Source: Casuarius casuarius (Eukaryota; Chordata; Aves; Casuariiformes; Casuariidae). From it: DNA of 64,000 bases. Below are positions 59,601-64,000 of this stretch, piece by piece. The stretch lies in contig PTFA01000312.1 of the NCBI GenBank assembly GCA_003342895.1, positions 186,001 to 250,000 of the forward strand, given 5' to 3'. The notes under the pieces are model-generated. The model did not search any database. It was not told the DNA's origin and saw only the letters and a program-made list of their open reading frames with translations. Every line of letters begins with the position of its first letter. Positions within the stretch are counted from its first letter, which is position 1. The position numbers and the translations under genes were made by a program.

Positions 59601-62600
59601 AGAGACCTGGGGAGCCATTTATTCATCCCTCTGCTGTCCATTCTTGCTTTTGCACAAAAAGATGAAGGAAGNCTTCACAGTCAAATATTTGGGGGTGGGG
59701 AGGAGATGGAGCAGGAGTCCATTTACAGGATGAGAAAGGGAGGGAGAAGTTGAATGGCAAAAAGAGCGAGTTTAAATCAGGTCTGCCACTCATCTTGGTT
59801 CAATCTCTGTTGTGCTTTGCCCTTCAAAAGTTTAAATAAGTTGGCTAGTTATGATCAATGCCAAAATGTGTTGCTTGCCTCTGTTGGCCTGCTTATACTC
59901 ACATGCATAACTGCAAGACCAGGTTCAGTAAGAAAGAAAAGTGGATTTCTGTACTGTGCCTCTAGATGGCAAACTTTATCTGTTCTGTCAATCTTATCTA
60001 TTCAAATCAAATACGTTCAGGCTCAGCCATGCTGGAAAAAACATCCTATGCTGCAGGGACCACTTGGTCAGTTCTGGCATATAAGTTCCTAGAGTTCTGT
60101 GCAAGTTTCTGTAGGGAAAAAAATTGCAGATGATATATCAAGTCCTCGAGAACTGTGTTTATTGGTGGAATATGATTTGTAAGAAACAATAATGAAATTT
60201 TGTTTGAAAGACAGTATTTTTTGCAAACCTCCTTACTGCACCTAACAATGAAAATGTTACTTTACTCCCAGAGATGCTTTGTTTTGCTGAATGTGAGGGA
60301 ACGCGCTCTCTCGCTCACCTGACTTTTCTTGGTATTAATTCCAGTCATTATATTCACAGTTGCTGAGTCAGTAAGGAGCAAGTGTAAGGAATCTGAAATA
60401 GAATGAGGAAATCAATAAAATTGCCCTGAAACCTGATTGTGATCTAATTCCTCTGTAATTAGTAATGACTCCAGGGGAAGTTCCTGGCATAAAAGAGCTG
60501 TAAGATGTCTGGTCTTTAGGTGCTTCCAATATATGCATCTTAAATAAGAATGATGATAAAGAGCTGATATTTTGTGTCCTGTTTTGTCTTTTAAACTGCT
60601 ATAAAGTCAGTGTGATACTCCATCATGGTAGTTGGCATCTGAATTTTCTATGGAAGGAGGAAGTGACGCCTGTTAAGGCTGATGTTTGTGTCCAGTGTTG
60701 TGGTGTTTGCATCTTTTCTGTGTGGCCCTTGCTGAGACACTGGCTGGGCCCCTTTGCCAAAGTGAAACAGTTTGTGAGCTCCTTCAGGGAGAGAGCACCT
60801 CATTCATTTCCCAGGTGATGATGTAGAGAGCATTTTGCCCAGGCGTGACAAATGGAATTTTTCATCAGTTACCCTGACAGACTTCTATAGCCCTAATGAT
60901 CTGTGTGAATTTTAATGTTCAGTTTAAGTTTGTCCTTAGTTTCAACCCACTGCTTACTATTACATCCCTCAACCTCTTTCCTCTTTTCCCCTATTCCTAA
61001 GCTGCTTGCTCTGTCATGCTTCTGACTGGACTGTAAGGGTCTTAGACGAGGGACTTTTATTTGTTCTACAAAATGTCTGAGCAAACTTTAAGTGTTGTAC
61101 AAATACATAATGATCCAACTCACACTGCTTGTTCTGCCCTAGGTGATTTGACTCCCTTTTTTGCCTTTTCACCCTTCAAATACTGTTGTCCTAGGGATTG
61201 CCTAGTCTACCTAAGCTCCTTCAATTTTCTTCAAATCAATCTTCCCAGCCTGGAGATTGTTGCGGGTATGGTTTGACTCAGAATTTGCTTTCTAACAGAG
61301 AGATGTCCAGATCTTGTGCAGTTTTGCTGAGCACATCTCAACCAAGTCACTCGCCAGAGTCCTTATCTCTTGCTTCTCTGATGTGAAGCCTCTTTGGTGG
61401 GCTTCCTGCTGCTGCCATGCCATGCTGTGCACTCACATCCCTGGCAGTGCCTGCTCCTGTTGAGCTTCCCACCTTTCACTTCCCTGGTGACTCTGTGCCC
61501 TAGATAATGAACTGGTTTGTACCTGGTTCTTGCATAACTATTCAAGTCAGGGAATCAAGAAACCTGCTTTCCTGATTTCTGCCTCATAGGATCACCATAC
61601 ACCTCCAAGCACTTCGTTTGTCCTTGGACATGAAGTGTCCCCCAAAGCAGCAGGGGAAGTGGATGAATCTAATTCCTCTGGTTTTACTCAATCACTGACA
61701 ATGAAAAGGAAAACATGACATGTCCTTATATGTTAATATATAAAATGCATGAGAATATCATTTTGGCCATCTGTAAACGTATCCGTTAACATTTAAAGGT
61801 GTCCATGAACATGACAAGTCTTGCCTTGTCCAGAACAGCTCTTTTCCTCCCTATTTTGACAGAGAAGCCGTAATAACATAATCTGACTTGATCTGAGCCC
61901 GCAGACTTCTTTTCTCCTGATTTTTCCTCCAGTTTGACTGCTGAAGGAAAAAATTGGCTTACTGGCTCTGCTTATAAGCAAGGACACAGCAGGCATGACC
62001 CAGTGCACAGGATGTCCCAGGGAGCTCTCTCTTCTCCCCCTGAGGCCATGGCACAATGTAGCCTCCTGGCAGGTCCATAGATAATCAGCCCTTGTTCTCT
62101 GCTGCATCTTGTTTCATATCATCTTCACATACCTGGTTTATTTCTTTAAACTGACACAGAGTGATGGGAATCCCTCCCCTCCATCTCTCAGCTCCTTAAT
62201 TTGACTGGTAAACAACATGCTAACACCTTCTGCCAGATTTTAGATGGAGATGTGCTATAGGACCAAATCTTTCACACAGCCTTGCAATATGCCCTTATGC
62301 AAGCTGGCCTCTTGGTCTTACCTCATGGCAGAGAGGAGTAATCAACAACTGAACTCCCTGTTGTAACACAGCAGGTTTTTCTTTCACTCTAATTAAAAGA
62401 TGCCCATCAGTGATAAATAGGTGCACATTGACCTTCTCTTTCAAGGTCAGAGTGTCCCAGAGTATCCAGGACATCTTTTGATCTTTTGGAGATATGTGTG
62501 CATAACTGCTGAGAAAAATGTTGATGTTATTGACTCCTATGCTGAATGCGCAGTGAAGGATGCAGCGGCCTCTGACAATGTGCCAGCTAGGGAATTTGAG

Positions 62601-64000
62601 AGGAGGATTTATTTCCTCACAGATTTGTATGGAAAATATGCTGTGGTCACCATGTATTGCAGCTGAACATTAATCAAGTTTAGATTCTTCTTTTTGTATT
62701 TTTTTAACACTGGTACTTTGGATATGTGTGTAATCATCCATGACTCCACTTATTGAGCACTTTTGTTTCCTTTCTCCTTTGCATTATGCAATTATGGAAA
62801 GACCCTGAGGAAATTATTTTTAGCCTATATTTCTAGTCTCAAAGGAGTAGGTCATGCAAACTAAATGCACCTCTACTTCCTTAGCTACAGGCTATTCCCC
62901 CCAGGCTAGAGTAGACCCAGTGGGCAGGATGTCTTCGAAGGAGCTTGGTGCTGTATTATAGCACTTGCACAGATAAGTTTTTCTGCCCGATGGGGGAGGC
63001 AGGGAGGAAATGGGAGGACAACTTAAAACCACCTTCTTCCTCTTACAGTGGGCAATGAGTTGCTGACAATTTGGGCTCTTGTTATCATCTCCCTTGCACT
63101 GCTCTACATAAGGAGTAGTTTAAGCACAGCATGAGTAAAATCTGAGCTCAGCTTCTGCTGTCTCCCTTGTGAAATATGTGGTAGTTTGGAGGACTGCAGT
63201 TCTTCATGTGTTGAGTCCATCACCAATTTTTTAAAAGAAGTGTATTTTAAGAACATTATATAAATGCAAATGTATAGGCATATGATGAGACTTCTCACAA
63301 ATCAGAAATGTCTCATAATGCTGATGAAGTGGAGCTTTGGAATAAAGAATTTCTTTACCTACCTCAGTAACAAATGTGATGGATGTCTTACGCTATATGC
63401 AACACTGTGGTATATATTGATAATTGTCTATCATACTGCTAAATGTGTAATACAGACAAGCTAACAAATTCTGTGCTTCTGGAAAAGCCATGACTTTCAA
63501 GTCCAATCTCTCTATATAATCTTAAGCTGTGTTCATGCTGACAGCAAATAATAAATATATTTTATCACAAAGAGGGAAAGCAAGAATGGCTACCAGCTGG
63601 ATGGTGTTTTCAAATGATCCATCCCAAATCTGCTCTTCCAGAGCACAACCTACATCTTGTTGCTGTCATTCCCCTTTTCTTTGAACGATTGGCTCTCAGC
63701 TCTCAAGACTTCTCCACTCAGGGCCTGTCCTTTGGGATGCCAGGTAAGTCCCAGGTGCTTTTGGCTATTTCCCGGAGTAGAATCATCCCAGGTCTTAGCC
63801 TGGGCCTCCTTTGTGAAAAGCTTTTCTAATATAAGCAGCGCTCTTTAGGTTTCAAGGAAGCCCTGGGGAAAATGACTGGCTGTACAAAAGACTTTTGCTG
63901 TTGCCGGACCTGTTGGCTCACCCAGCATCTCACATCTCCTCACTATGCTTTGGTCAGAGTCATGTTATTTTAAGTATTTAATTGTGTATTTAGGTAGCAG

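Larger units (their letters stand above)
49211..64000. other. Intergenic region downstream of MOCOS
   Basis: No exon was recognised in these 14.8 kb. It contains CR1 fragments (54400-54766, 56196-56320, 59536-59600), tRNA-SINE-like fragments (49500-49640, 59130-59200), a short GC-rich patch (56400-56620) and otherwise AT-rich unique-looking DNA. Open frames such as 58110-58813 and 59245-59733 overlap on several frames and lack domains. In other amniotes FHOD3 follows MOCOS in the same orientation. Its first exon should sit in a CpG-rich promoter, and none is seen up to 64000. Confidence 0.65.

Overview
This is vertebrate, almost certainly avian, genomic DNA. It carries one spliced gene with GT-AG introns of 0.6 to more than 8 kb, old CR1 LINE 3' ends (best at about 54.40-54.77 kb), very old MIR-like and other amniote repeat fragments, and scattered single-N ambiguities typical of a draft assembly. 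Nothing points to bacteria, phage, CRISPR or an operon. The ORFs of 60-140 codons on both strands are mostly chance open frames in introns and intergenic DNA.

The gene is the 3' half of MOCOS (molybdenum cofactor sulfurase), plus strand. Nine coding exons were found: 7862-7978, 10927-11385, 19660-19822, 26275-26356, 30956-31080, 31711-31816, 35808-35934, 38062-38166 and 45483-45629. They join in one unbroken frame (1431 nt: 476 codons plus TAG). Every junction has consensus GT and AG, and intron phases match across each one. The product runs from the end of the NifS-like cysteine desulfurase domain (Cys-rich persulfide motif in the first exon), through a variable linker, into the MOSC_N and MOSC domains, and ends at the true C-terminus. 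The promoter and roughly the first 400 codons, including the PLP-lysine region, lie upstream of the window.

Layout: 1-7861 is the 3' part of a MOCOS intron. 7862-45629 is exons and introns. 45630 to about 46.9 or 49.2 kb is probable 3' UTR and flank, with a 16-nt-unit polypyrimidine tract and candidate poly(A) signals. The rest to 64000 is intergenic, with CR1 and tRNA-SINE-like remnants. In other amniotes the next gene downstream is FHOD3, but I see no exon of it here.

Role: MOCOS puts the terminal sulfur on the molybdenum cofactor of xanthine dehydrogenase and aldehyde oxidase. Xanthine dehydrogenase makes uric acid, the main nitrogenous waste of birds. I did not find a new biological system. 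The notable items are non-coding: a 34-nt Z-DNA-type tract just upstream of the Cys-motif exon, the polypyrimidine tract after the stop codon, exact two-copy tandem duplications, a GC-rich intronic patch, and fossil repeats older than birds.
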